From Algoriphagus lacus (GTDB lineage: Bacteria; Bacteroidota; Bacteroidia; Cytophagales; Cyclobacteriaceae): a stretch of 64,000 bases of DNA. The translations under genes and the position numbers were made by a program. Numbering within the stretch: the first letter of the stretch is position 1; each line of letters starts with the position of its first letter. The stretch lies in NCBI RefSeq assembly GCF_003583985.1, contig NZ_QXML01000001.1, positions 620,001-684,000 on the forward strand, read 5' to 3'. Of the stretch, positions 25,702-34,233 are shown in pieces. The notes below the pieces were generated by a model. The model had not been told where the DNA came from. It ran no database searches and saw only the letters and a program-made list of their open reading frames with translations.

Positions 25702-25812
25702 AAAATACTTCCTCACTTTCCATTCTAGTGATTTGGTGAGCTTTCTTCCTGGATAGTAACCAATCAAAATGGAGAGGCCTAAGAAGTTTTCTTGCCAGTA
25801 TCTAGGCCATTT

Positions 25813-26757
25813 TCAAAAAGGCAATTTCCCCAAATCCACATTGCCGCCGGATAGAATGATTCCGACTTTTTTCCCGGCAAAGCGCTCCTTGTTAGCCAGC
25901 AGGGCCGCCAAAGGAACCGCACAGGATGGTTCGATCACGATCTTCATCCGCTCATAGACCAGCCGCATGGCTTCGATGATTTGAGGATCGGTGGCAAGCA
26001 GGATGTCATCCACATAGGCTTGAATCAACTCAAAGTTCAACTTGCCCACCGAAGTCAAAAGCCCGTCGGCGATGGTATTTGGGCCGGTTTGGGGTATGAT
26101 GTGTCCCGCATGAAAAGAGCGATAGGCATCATCCGCTCCGGCAGGTTCGCCGGCGATGACTTCGATCTCAGGATTCAGGTAATGGGCCGTGAGTGCAGTG
26201 CCGCCGAGCAATCCTCCTCCGCCCACCGGGGCCATGACGATATCGAGATCAGGCTGGTCCTCGAGGAGTTCGAGTGCACAAGTAGCCTGACCTTCGATCA
26301 CGTCCATGTAATCGTAAGGAGGAATGAATGTCGCACCGGTTCGCTCCACCACTGCTTCGAGGGTAGTTTCCCGGGCTTTAAGATTGGGTTCGCACTCGAT
26401 GATCTCTCCTCCATAGCCTTTTACCGCTTTCTTCTTGATCTCGGGAGCATTGGACGGCATGACGATGTAGGATGGTATTCCTGCCACGCTTGCTGCCCTG
26501 GCTAGGGCGGCTGCATGATTTCCGGAAGAATGTGTCGCAACTCCTTTTTCTCTTTCTTCAGGGCTCAGCTTCATTACGGCATTTGCAGCTCCGCGGGCTT
26601 TGAAGGCCCCGACTTTCTGGAAGTTTTCACACTTGAAGTAGATCTCGCAACCGGCGATTTGATTGATCGCGGTGGAAGTGAGGATCGGCGTGCGGTGGAT
26701 AAATGACTGGATGCGGGCATGTGCCGCTCGGATATCGGCAAGGGTCGGGAAATTCAT
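25813..26757 (-). CDS. Serine/threonine dehydratase or serine racemase (PLP fold type II)
   Basis: A 314-residue PLP enzyme. The PLP lysine is in NFQKVGAFKARGA, the phosphate-binding/Asn loop is HSSGNHAAALA, and the glycine-rich cofactor loop is APVGGGGLLGG. There is no C-terminal ACT regulatory domain, so it is not the biosynthetic, isoleucine-inhibited IlvA. Family members deaminate threonine or serine or racemise serine, and I cannot separate these. It is transcribed away from the ACP operon and opposite to it. Confidence 0.85.
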   Translation of the reverse strand: MNFPTLADIRAAHARIQSFIHRTPILTSTAINQIAGCEIYFKCENFQKVGAFKARGAANAVMKLSPEEREKGVATHSSGNHAAALARAASVAGIPSYIVMPSNAPEIKKKAVKGYGGEIIECEPNLKARETTLEAVVERTGATFIPPYDYMDVIEGQATCALELLEDQPDLDIVMAPVGGGGLLGGTALTAHYLNPEIEVIAGEPAGADDAYRSFHAGHIIPQTGPNTIADGLLTSVGKLNFELIQAYVDDILLATDPQIIEAMRLVYERMKIVIEPSCAVPLAALLANKERFAGKKVGIILSGGNVDLGKLPF

Positions 26758-26761
26758 AGGT

Positions 26762-26769
26762 CAAAGATA
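26762..26769 (-). promoter_or_regulatory. -7 promoter element of the serine/threonine dehydratase gene
   Basis: An exact TATCTTTG on the minus strand, four bases before the ATG at 26757, inside the short spacer after the deformylase-like gene. Predicts a leaderless transcript separate from the upstream gene. Confidence 0.5.
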
Positions 26770-26787
26770 ATTTTGCTGAGGATTTCT

Positions 26788-27273
26788 TTATTCTTTCCAC
26801 CGAAACGATTTCTCATCAATCGCCCGCATCGTACACAGCACACCGTTGAGGTGGTCATACTCGTGCTGGATCAGTTCGGAGATTGCTCCCTCCACAGTCC
26901 AGCTTTGGGTTTCCCAGTTTTCATCCAGGTATTCCAGAGTTAAACTTTGATGGCGATTTACTTTCACCAGCAGATTTGGAAAACTCATGCAGTCGTCCCA
27001 AAGCTCAAAAAGCTCCTGACTGAGTCCCTTCAGTTCCGGATTGAGGATGATGTAGGGCCGGTCCAGATTGAGGTAAAACATCCGCTTCATAATCCCCAAC
27101 TGCGGGGCAGCGATTCCCCTTCCAAATCCATACACCCGACGGATATCTTCCATTGCTTCGTGAAGCTGCAGCGTCCATTCGGGGACTAAAGGAAGGTCAG
27201 ATTTCAGGACAGGTTCGCAGACTTCATAGAGCCGTGGATCGCCTAATTTGAGGATATCGTGGATGGTTTTCAT
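26788..27273 (-). CDS. Divergent peptide deformylase family protein
   Basis: A 161-residue protein with the deformylase fold. Motif 1 is intact as GRGIAAPQ (51-58). Motif 3 is intact as HEYDH (137-141), giving the two metal-binding histidines and the catalytic Glu138. Motif 2, normally EGCLS, reads DDCMS (93-97): the metal-ligand Cys95 is kept but the preceding Glu-Gly pair is lost. It is therefore likely a paralogue of the housekeeping enzyme, perhaps with altered activity. TATTTTCA lies four bases before the ATG. It is divergent from the ABC-F gene. Confidence 0.82.
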   Translation of the reverse strand: MKTIHDILKLGDPRLYEVCEPVLKSDLPLVPEWTLQLHEAMEDIRRVYGFGRGIAAPQLGIMKRMFYLNLDRPYIILNPELKGLSQELFELWDDCMSFPNLLVKVNRHQSLTLEYLDENWETQSWTVEGAISELIQHEYDHLNGVLCTMRAIDEKSFRWKE

Positions 27274-27403
27274 GGGTTGAAAATACGGGATGCTGCGCTA
27301 AATATACCTCTCAAGGTAAAATCATCAACCTGTCTTGATCCAACCTGAGCACCTATCTTTTTTAAGATTTGAATCTCAAAAGTCTTATCTGGCCTATTTC
27401 CCT

Positions 27404-27411
27404 TACTTTTG
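27404..27411 (+). promoter_or_regulatory. -7 promoter element of the ABC-F gene
   Basis: An exact TACTTTTG ending four bases before the ATG at 27416. It excludes the upstream in-frame start at 27335 and predicts a leaderless mRNA. Confidence 0.5.
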
Positions 27412-27415
27412 CGCC

Positions 27416-29338
27416 ATGAATTACCTTTCGGTTGAAAATCTCAGTAAAGCTTTCGGGGAACGGAAGCTTTTTTCCAATATCTCCTTTGGCATCTCCCAGG
27501 GCCAAAAAATCGCTCTCGTGGGCATCAATGGCGCAGGCAAGTCCACCCTCATGAAAATCATCATGGGACTGGAAATTCCAGACACCGGCCAAGTGGCCAT
27601 CAATCAGTCAGTGAAAATTGCCTATGTCCATCAAAACCCGGTGTTCGAGGCCAACCTGAGTATTTACCAAACCATTTTTGACCAGAGTAATTCGGAAGTG
27701 CTTCGGGTGATTGAGGATTACCACAAAGCCATGCTCGACTCTGAGCGGGGCATCGACAACTCCGACCAAATGTCCAAACTGTTTGAAAAAATGGACGCGC
27801 TGCAGGCTTGGGATTTTGAATATCAGGTGAAAGAAGTCTTGGGAAAACTCGGCCTTCACGACACCGATCTTCCGGTGGGAAGTCTCTCAGGAGGTCAGCG
27901 GAAGCGGGTCGCTTTGGCAAAAGCCATTCTCGAAAAACCGGACTTACTCTTGCTGGACGAACCGACCAACCACCTCGATCTGGAAACCATCGAATGGCTG
28001 GAAGATTACCTGGCCAAGGCTAATCTCGCCATTTTCATGGTAACTCACGACCGCTATTTCCTTGAGAAAGTAACCAATGAAATCCTCGAACTCGATCAAG
28101 GGAAAATTCACCGCTACCAAGGGAACTACGGCTATTTTCTCGACAAGAAAGCCGAACGGATGCAAATCGAGGACATCGAAATCGAAAAGGCCAAAAGTCT
28201 GTACAAAAAGGAACTCGACTGGATTCGCCGTCAGCCCAAAGCCCGAGGTACCAAAGCAAAATACCGCGTGGATGCCTTTGAGGAAACCAAGGAAAAAGCA
28301 TTTACCAAGCGCGAGGAGCGGGATATTGAGCTCACCGTATCTACTCAGCGATTGGGAAACAAAATCCTGGAGATTGACAAAATCAGTAAATCTTACGGGG
28401 AAAAAACTCTGATTCGGGACTTTTCTTACATCTTCAAAAAGAAAGACCGCATCGGCATAGTCGGACCAAACGGCGCCGGAAAGACCACTTTCCTGCAAAT
28501 GATTACCGGACTGATCCAACCCGATTCCGGAAAAATCTCTGTCGGTCAAACGACCGCATTTGGCTATTATCGCCAGGAAGAAGACCGATTTGATGAGGAG
28601 AAACGCCTCATCGATGTGGTGAAGGAAGTGGCCGAAGTCGTAGTGCTGGACAAAGGACAGACGATTACGGTGAGTCAGTTTTTGACACAATTTGGCTTTC
28701 CGCCCAAGCAGCAATTCACCCCAATCGGTAAGATGAGTGGAGGAGAACGACGCCGATTGCAATTGCTGATGGTCCTGATTAAGAACCCAAACTTCCTGAT
28801 CCTCGACGAACCGACCAATGATCTGGACTTGATGACCCTGAATATCCTGGAGGAGTTTTTGGATACGTTTCCGGGTTGTCTGATCATCGTTTCCCACGAC
28901 CGTTACTTTATGGATCGCCTGGTCGAGCACCTGTTTGTGTTTGAAGGAGAAGGTAAAATCAAGGACTTCCCGGGGAATTATACGGATTTCAGAGAGTGGG
29001 AGAAAGAGACTGAAGACCGAAGACCTAAGACGGATGACGCCAGCCAACAGAAGGCAGAAGTCAAAAGCGGGAAGTCAGAAACCAGTCAAAGCAAGGTGGA
29101 TACGGCACCAAAAATCAAGGCGAGTTACAAGCAAAAGCAGGAGTTCAAGAAGATAAACGAAACCATCGTCAAACTGGAAGGAGAAAAGTCAACGCTGAAC
29201 GACCAAATCACTGCCGGTACCTCAGATGTCAACCAATTGATGACTTGGACAAGTCGACTTCAGGCGATCGATTCAGAACTGGAAGAATTGGAACTGGCTT
29301 GGCTGGATTTGAGTGAATTGGACGGGATTGAAGACTGA
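27416..29338 (+). CDS. ABC-F family ATPase (ribosome-associated)
   Basis: A 640-residue soluble protein with two ABC ATPase domains and no membrane part. Domain 1 has Walker A GINGAGKST (about 36) and signature LSGGQRKRVALAKA. Domain 2 has GPNGAGKTT (about 351) and SGGERRRLQLL. Between them is the charged ABC-F linker. A C-terminal extension ends in a coiled coil (VKLEGEKSTLNDQI). ABC-F proteins act at the ribosomal E site; this pattern fits the Uup group. Residues about 531-562 are low-complexity and come from DNA that resembles the intergenic repeat words seen elsewhere here. Confidence 0.9.
   Translation: MNYLSVENLSKAFGERKLFSNISFGISQGQKIALVGINGAGKSTLMKIIMGLEIPDTGQVAINQSVKIAYVHQNPVFEANLSIYQTIFDQSNSEVLRVIEDYHKAMLDSERGIDNSDQMSKLFEKMDALQAWDFEYQVKEVLGKLGLHDTDLPVGSLSGGQRKRVALAKAILEKPDLLLLDEPTNHLDLETIEWLEDYLAKANLAIFMVTHDRYFLEKVTNEILELDQGKIHRYQGNYGYFLDKKAERMQIEDIEIEKAKSLYKKELDWIRRQPKARGTKAKYRVDAFEETKEKAFTKREERDIELTVSTQRLGNKILEIDKISKSYGEKTLIRDFSYIFKKKDRIGIVGPNGAGKTTFLQMITGLIQPDSGKISVGQTTAFGYYRQEEDRFDEEKRLIDVVKEVAEVVVLDKGQTITVSQFLTQFGFPPKQQFTPIGKMSGGERRRLQLLMVLIKNPNFLILDEPTNDLDLMTLNILEEFLDTFPGCLIIVSHDRYFMDRLVEHLFVFEGEGKIKDFPGNYTDFREWEKETEDRRPKTDDASQQKAEVKSGKSETSQSKVDTAPKIKASYKQKQEFKKINETIVKLEGEKSTLNDQITAGTSDVNQLMTWTSRLQAIDSELEELELAWLDLSELDGIED
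29006..29100 (+). repeat. Reiterated-word DNA within the ABC-F coding sequence
   Basis: The stretch is built from near-repeats of GACTGAAGACC/GAAGACC and CAGAAGTC/GAAGTCAGAA, encoding a charged linker (TEDRRPKTDD and following). The style matches the intergenic dyads at 32014, 53755 and 61857. It keeps the reading frame and lies between the second ATPase domain and the C-terminal coiled coil. Confidence 0.5.
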
Positions 29339-29413
29339 TAGATGTCTCGCCAAGGTGGAGAGGTGCAAAGAGGAAAAAATCTTAGCGCCGCCTTCCCGCC
29401 TTTGATGCAAAAC

Positions 29414-30130
29414 TTAAATCCTTCCCTTTAAAAAATCCTGCCTCAATTCCTCCGGAAATTTCTCAATGGCGTAGCGCAAAGCCGTCCTCGGCATGGTGTG
29501 ATAGTGCTTTTTCAGAAACTCCATTTCAACTTCAAAATCCCGGTTTCCGATTTCCCGAAGCATCCAGCCGACTGCTTTGTGCATGAGATCGTGAGGATGG
29601 TTTTTGAGCTTTTCGGCCAAAGCAAGTGCATCATTGAATTCCCCTTTTTTGATCCAAAAATAGCTGCTGATCATAGCGATCCGTTGACGCCAAAGCTGAC
29701 CGGAGTCCGCCAGTTCATAGAAGAGCTTTTTCCCCTTTTTCCAATAAAAATGCCCCAAAATCTGAGAACAAGAGCTGTCTACCAAATCCCAGTTGTTGAT
29801 AAAATCAAGGTGATTCAAGTAAAAATCGACCAAAACTCCATGCTCGGACTCGGATTTGGTCTTTTCATACCGATAAACCAATGACATTAAACCCGTGAGT
29901 CTTGCCTCATGGAAAGGATTTTCGATCAATTGGGATAATTCTTCCAGGCTGATTTCCTTAAAAAACTGTTTGGCTATCTCTCGTTGATCAGGAACGGTGA
30001 CTCCTAGAAATTGGTCTCCCTCCCCATATCCACCGGGAAATGCCTTGAAAAATCCGGGTAAAAAAGCTGCTTTTTCAGGAATCGATCGATCCTTCAAGGA
30101 TTGGATTATTTGCTCCGTCAACTGGCTCAT
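29414..30130 (-). CDS. DNA alkylation repair protein (AlkD-like)
   Basis: A 238-residue all-helical HEAT-like repeat protein. Recognisable segments are GVTVPDQREIAKQF, NNWDLVDSSC, WMLREIGNRD and MPRTALRYAIEKFPEELRQ. The WDLVD aspartate and the C-terminal MPRTALRYA are typical of AlkD/AlkC-type glycosylases, which remove N3- or N7-alkylpurines without base flipping. Last gene of a three-gene overlapping run; its start overlaps the phosphorylase stop by four bases. Confidence 0.88.
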   Translation of the reverse strand: MSQLTEQIIQSLKDRSIPEKAAFLPGFFKAFPGGYGEGDQFLGVTVPDQREIAKQFFKEISLEELSQLIENPFHEARLTGLMSLVYRYEKTKSESEHGVLVDFYLNHLDFINNWDLVDSSCSQILGHFYWKKGKKLFYELADSGQLWRQRIAMISSYFWIKKGEFNDALALAEKLKNHPHDLMHKAVGWMLREIGNRDFEVEMEFLKKHYHTMPRTALRYAIEKFPEELRQDFLKGRI

Positions 30131-30990
30131 TTGGTAAAACAGTCCAATGCAGTTTGGATCAGCCTGTCAACAGTTTTTTCAGCGTCCGTATCAAATTTCT
30201 TCAACGGGCGATTGGCTACGATCGCGTTTAGGCTCAGCATTTCGTGGCCCAGGAGCTCTCCCAAAGCATAGTACCCGGCCGTTTCCATTTCAAAGTTGGT
30301 CAATCGCTCTCCATTTACGCTGATCCCTGCCAATCGCTCGATCATTCGATCAAATCTGGGGGTGAGTCTGACTTCTCTTCCCTGAGGTGCATAAAATCCC
30401 GGACAGGTAAGCGTAATCCCTTTAACAATCCGTTGGTCCAATTTCCCCAAAAGTTGGGCTGAAGCTGAGGCTTGATATGGGAGAAAGGGGAGTTTCAATT
30501 CAGCTTGAATCGCCTCGGCGATGTTTTGAGATCCACCTAAATCAGGGTAATAAGCCATCAATGTATCCATTCCGATACCGATTTCAGAGGCCAGTAATGT
30601 CCCAACCGGCAAGTCTTCCTGCATACTTCCTGAGGTGCCAATTCGGATGATCTGAAGGCTGGTCCTTTCCGCCTTGATTTGACGGGATTCCAAATCGACA
30701 TTGACTAAGGCATCGAGTTCGGTCATCAGGATTTCAATGTTGTCTGTTCCCATTCCCGTACTCATGACGGTGACTTGCTTTCCGTTTTTCCAACCGGTAT
30801 GAGTGATAAATTCCCGCTTCTGCAGCTTGAAATCGATCTGATCAAAATACTTGGAAACCAATGCCACCCGATCCGGATCACCTACGGTGAAAACAGTTGA
30901 AGCCAGGTGTTCTGGCTTCAAATGCAAATGATAAATACTCCCGTCAGAATTGATGATCAGTTCAGACGCAGGAATTTGCCGATTCTCCAT
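30127..30990 (-). CDS. Nucleoside phosphorylase (uridine phosphorylase-like)
   Basis: A 287-residue NP-I family enzyme. The phosphate-binding loop is TVGDPDRVALVSKYF, STGMGTDNIEI follows, the phosphate/ribose segment is IRIGTSGSMQ, and the ribose-binding NFEMETAGYYALG contains the family Met-Glu. It should phosphorolyse a nucleoside, probably uridine or a purine nucleoside, in salvage. The ATG at 30990 lies 29 bases inside the trhO 3-prime end and the stop overlaps the AlkD-like gene by four, so all three are coupled. Confidence 0.87.
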   Translation of the reverse strand: MENRQIPASELIINSDGSIYHLHLKPEHLASTVFTVGDPDRVALVSKYFDQIDFKLQKREFITHTGWKNGKQVTVMSTGMGTDNIEILMTELDALVNVDLESRQIKAERTSLQIIRIGTSGSMQEDLPVGTLLASEIGIGMDTLMAYYPDLGGSQNIAEAIQAELKLPFLPYQASASAQLLGKLDQRIVKGITLTCPGFYAPQGREVRLTPRFDRMIERLAGISVNGERLTNFEMETAGYYALGELLGHEMLSLNAIVANRPLKKFDTDAEKTVDRLIQTALDCFTK

Positions 30991-31972
30991 GGAGCTTTTG
31001 GATTAGTTCTTTACTTGGCTTACGGTGAAGTCCCTTGTAAGGATTATACCCGTTGGTGTTTTTTTGGTAATAGCCTGTGCCGTCGTAAGGCCGTTTTTCA
31101 GGGTGCTCTTTGCACTCGACTGAGCAGGCACCTTCCAGTTCCCAACCGCAATTTTCGCAGATGGCCAGGTGCTCATTGCAACTTGGGTTTGCGCAGTTGA
31201 CCATTCGGTCACTTGGCGTGCCACAGACATGACACTTGGAGATGATGGTGGGGTTCACCTTGTTTACCTCGACAGCGATTCGGTTGTCAAACACGTAGCA
31301 TTTGCCTTCGAAATCTTCTCCACCGGCTTCCATGCCGTATTTGATGATTCCTCCGTGAAGCTGATAAACGTCTTCAAATCCCTGCTCCAAAAGGAAAGCT
31401 GAGGCTTTTTCACATTTTATTCCACCGGTGCAGTAGGTGAGGACCTTCTTGTTTTTCAGGTGCTCAAGCTCTTTCACTTTCTCCGGAAAATCCCGGAAGT
31501 TGTCGATGTCCAAAGTGATTGCATTTTTGAATCGTCCGAGCTCATGTTCGTAATTGGATCTCACGTCGAGGATCACTACGTCTTCCTGATCTTTGAGTTT
31601 TTTGAATTCCTCGGGCTCGAGATGCTTTCCGGTCTTTACATTGGGATCCAAGTGACGGAGTGCAGAATGGACGATTTCCGGTTTGTAGCGCACGTGGATT
31701 TTTGCAAAAGCATGGCTGTCGTGATAATCGATTTTGAATTCCGTCTTGGCAAATCGAGGATCCGCTTGGATGTATGCCATGTACTTTTCGCAGTCCTCAA
31801 TTAAACCGGATACGGTTCCATTAAGGCCTTCATCGGAAATGATGATTCGGCCACGAATGTTGTTCTCAACGCAGAAAAGATGGTGCTGCTCGCGATACTC
31901 TTCCGGGTTGTCGATTTTGGCGTAGCAATAGTACAGCAGGATGCTGTAGGGTTTGTTTTGTGTGTTTTCCAT
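30962..31972 (-). CDS. trhO: tRNA uridine(34) hydroxylase, rhodanese-related
   Basis: A 336-residue enzyme forming 5-hydroxyuridine at the wobble position of tRNAs (YceA/TrhO family). An N-terminal acylphosphatase-like domain contains GRIIISDEGLNGTVSG. The rhodanese domain (about 115-225) has VVILDVRSNYEHELG and the catalytic Cys181 in YCTGGIKCEKA. A C-terminal cysteine-rich zinc-binding region follows (CHVCG...C...C...CENCG). First gene of an overlapping operon with a nucleoside phosphorylase and a DNA-repair protein. Confidence 0.93.
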   Translation of the reverse strand: MENTQNKPYSILLYYCYAKIDNPEEYREQHHLFCVENNIRGRIIISDEGLNGTVSGLIEDCEKYMAYIQADPRFAKTEFKIDYHDSHAFAKIHVRYKPEIVHSALRHLDPNVKTGKHLEPEEFKKLKDQEDVVILDVRSNYEHELGRFKNAITLDIDNFRDFPEKVKELEHLKNKKVLTYCTGGIKCEKASAFLLEQGFEDVYQLHGGIIKYGMEAGGEDFEGKCYVFDNRIAVEVNKVNPTIISKCHVCGTPSDRMVNCANPSCNEHLAICENCGWELEGACSVECKEHPEKRPYDGTGYYQKNTNGYNPYKGLHRKPSKELIQKLHGESANSCV

Positions 31973-32013
31973 AACGAGAGCCCTGTTTCGGCAGGGTGTT
32001 TGGGTTTTGTTTG

Positions 32014-32075
32014 ATGACCGATTCTGAATGACCGATGTTTTACTTCATCATTCGGTGTTCAGGATTCAGCGTTCG
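32014..32075. repeat. Intergenic dyad of ATGACCGAT words
   Basis: ATGACCGAT is repeated at 32014-32022 and 32028-32036. An imperfect inverse copy (CATCATTCGGTGTTCAGGATTCAG) follows at about 32046-32069. The dyad lies between trhO and the NeuD-like gene. Confidence 0.55.
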
Positions 32076-32157
32076 ATATTTACTTTTTTTTAATATTACA
32101 GACAAAGGTTAGAGCCTTTGATTCTAGTTTGGCCGCGTACTTCGTAAATCTTACTTC

Positions 32158-32793
32158 CTACTTTATCTTCGCTGCCGGGTTACCGAAGACAGTCTCATTT
32201 TTTCCGACAGAAGCAATGACTACCGATCCGGCTCCCACACGGGCACCTTTGCCGATGGTCACCCCTCCAACGACTGTCACTCCGGAACCAATAAAGGCCC
32301 CCTCTTCGATAATCGCCTCCGCATTGATGATAGATCCAGCACCGATCTGGACAAAATCTCCAATCACTGCTTTATGATCAATGATTGCTCCGGAGTGAAA
32401 AATGCAGTAACTGCCAACTTTAGCGGCAGCGCCGACGGCCACATTGGCATTGATAAAGTTACCATGGCCCAAGACAGCATCTGTTGAAATGTACGCTCGC
32501 TCATGGATGGCGTTGATTGGCTGAACCTTTCGATTCTCAATCAGCATTTCTACCAGAAACTTCCGGTATTTGCTGTCATCCACGGCGACGAATGCTTCTG
32601 TTTTCTTACCGATGAGCTTTAGAAAACCTTCATCTTCGGGATTTCCGAGCACGGGAATATTGTTGATCTCTGTCCCATAAAGACTCTGGTCCTCATCCAA
32701 GAAGCCATATACGATGACCTTATTGCTGTTGAAGATCTCGAGCGCAGGGTGGGCGATTCCTTTTGCACCCAGAATAATCACCGGTTTGTCCAT
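32158..32793 (-). CDS. NeuD-like acetyltransferase (left-handed beta-helix)
   Basis: A 211-residue O-acetyltransferase. The N-terminal Rossmann-like PglD domain (IILGAKGIAHPALEIF) is followed by hexapeptide repeats from about residue 90 (NANVAVGAAAKVGSYC, GAIIDHKAVIGDFVQIGAG, GSGVTVVGGVTIGKGA). Such enzymes acetylate sialic acid or bacillosamine-type sugars with acetyl-CoA as trimers. The sugar is unknown here and no glycan cluster surrounds it. ATG 32793 is taken, since an exact -7 element at 32817-32824 excludes the longer frame. Confidence 0.85.
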   Translation of the reverse strand: MDKPVIILGAKGIAHPALEIFNSNKVIVYGFLDEDQSLYGTEINNIPVLGNPEDEGFLKLIGKKTEAFVAVDDSKYRKFLVEMLIENRKVQPINAIHERAYISTDAVLGHGNFINANVAVGAAAKVGSYCIFHSGAIIDHKAVIGDFVQIGAGSIINAEAIIEEGAFIGSGVTVVGGVTIGKGARVGAGSVVIASVGKNETVFGNPAAKIK

Positions 32794-32816
32794 GAGAGTT
32801 CGTTGGTTTTGGACTG

Positions 32817-32824
32817 CAAAAGTA
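32817..32824 (-). promoter_or_regulatory. -7 promoter element of the NeuD-like gene
   Basis: An exact TACTTTTG on the minus strand, 23 bases before the ATG at 32793, between the DUF2851 stop and this gene. Confidence 0.6.
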
Positions 32825-32851
32825 CAGGAAATGCAGTGCTTGCGCAAAGTT

Positions 32852-34147
32852 TCATTTGGATTGCCCCTTGAGGAGGCTTTGTCCAATTTTGCAGGAAAGG
32901 CACTTTTGAGGCTGGCAATATCCCCGGAAAAGTCCGATCATTCCCTGTGAATCGAAGGCATTTTCTGCCTTCCAGCCTTTCTCGCCATACGTCCGAATGA
33001 TAAAATTATTCTCTGCAGGAATCGTCTGCATCAGGTCAAAGCAGCGCTCCTGCCATTCGGGCTGCTGGAAATATCTGCCGTAAGAAAACCACAAAGGGAT
33101 TACAAAATTGATGATCAACAGTTCCAAAGTTTGGCCTGAAATGCCTCTGGAAGCGGTTTTTTCAGTGGGCTTTCCAAAACTGTAATGATACTGCCAATAG
33201 TCCGAGGGCTTGACTTGAAGGAGTTTTTTGAATGTCCAAAACTCCCGGCTTTCCTCCATTACGGCCTGTAGCAGATTGGGAGCCTGGGAAAGAATAGCAG
33301 CCAATTGTGCGATCCGAAGTGTGGGGAAATTGGTAGGCCGAGCGCCCATGAAGGACCAATGCTGCCTGCTTAGCTTCTGCTGCCAATTGAATTTTTTCTG
33401 ATAAAAATCATGCTCCCTGATCAGATGCTGGACATAGGGTTCATCGGATTTTTCAGGTAAAAGTCCAGCCTGCCCCAGGAGCATGGCTTCCAGGGCAGAG
33501 ACTTGGGTTCGATGTTTTTGGAGGATTTTATAGGGAACCAAAACAGCCAATTCACTCATCGGACGACTGTTGACTTTAAATCCAAAGCAGGTAAACAACC
33601 AACGGTATGCGGTTTCTTCCCAATCGCCTTTGGTCTGATCGAGGATTTCCAAAATAAGTTTGGACTTTTCCAGAAGTCGCTCTACCAGGGCTTTTTCCAA
33701 TGCTGAAAAACGAATGATATCAGGAACTGTATGCAAGGCATGGGCACATGGAAGATCGGACTTGAAGTCGAGAAGATTCTCATAATTTCTCCATACGTCA
33801 AGGAAAATTTTGCCTTTGAGTTCCAGAGTTGGAAGTGGTGTTCCGTCGTTTCGTAGCACATTCCTATCGTTTTCCCAGACTACATGAAGGATTACGGAAT
33901 TGTAGGCAGGATCTCCTCCGTGTGCATGCTGTTTCCATTCAGACGCAAAGCGGTGAACCTCCACATGTCCATGAAGTGTCACCCCATCCAGAACCACCGT
34001 GGAATCCCGAAAGTCAGGACCTTCGCCTTGATTGTGAAAACCCACATTGAGGATTTGGACAGATTGACCCTCAAGCGTCTTCAGTCCTTTGCGATCGAAG
34101 TATTGATACTTCCAGACCAGTTGTAAAAAGTCTTCTCTGAAATCCAT
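32852..34147 (-). CDS. DUF2851 family protein
   Basis: A 431-residue cytoplasmic protein of the Bacteroidota-type DUF2851 family. N-terminal features are ILNVGFHNQGEGPDF and GHVEVHRFASEWKQHAH, which resemble a nuclease- or beta-lactamase-like core with conserved Asp and His. The C-terminus ends with a cysteine motif YCQPQKCLSCKIG, possibly metal-binding. No function is established to my knowledge. No membrane segment or signal peptide. Confidence 0.82.
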   Translation of the reverse strand: MDFREDFLQLVWKYQYFDRKGLKTLEGQSVQILNVGFHNQGEGPDFRDSTVVLDGVTLHGHVEVHRFASEWKQHAHGGDPAYNSVILHVVWENDRNVLRNDGTPLPTLELKGKIFLDVWRNYENLLDFKSDLPCAHALHTVPDIIRFSALEKALVERLLEKSKLILEILDQTKGDWEETAYRWLFTCFGFKVNSRPMSELAVLVPYKILQKHRTQVSALEAMLLGQAGLLPEKSDEPYVQHLIREHDFYQKKFNWQQKLSRQHWSFMGARPTNFPTLRIAQLAAILSQAPNLLQAVMEESREFWTFKKLLQVKPSDYWQYHYSFGKPTEKTASRGISGQTLELLIINFVIPLWFSYGRYFQQPEWQERCFDLMQTIPAENNFIIRTYGEKGWKAENAFDSQGMIGLFRGYCQPQKCLSCKIGQSLLKGQSK

Positions 34148-34233
34148 AAAAAGTTGATGACTAAAAGTTTATGGAATTTAAAAAATTCCGATTAATGTCA
34201 CAAGCCTCCTATGGACCTCTTCCCGTAAAGGAT

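Noticed and set aside
25740..25815. GGCCTA...TAGGCC inverted repeat after the ACP gene
   Set aside because: Only six pairs across a 22-base loop and no clear T run; too weak to call a terminator.
27944..29047. 367-codon open frame antisense to the ABC-F gene
   Set aside because: It lies entirely opposite a convincing ABC-F protein, has no known motif, and its residues mirror the codon pattern of the real gene.
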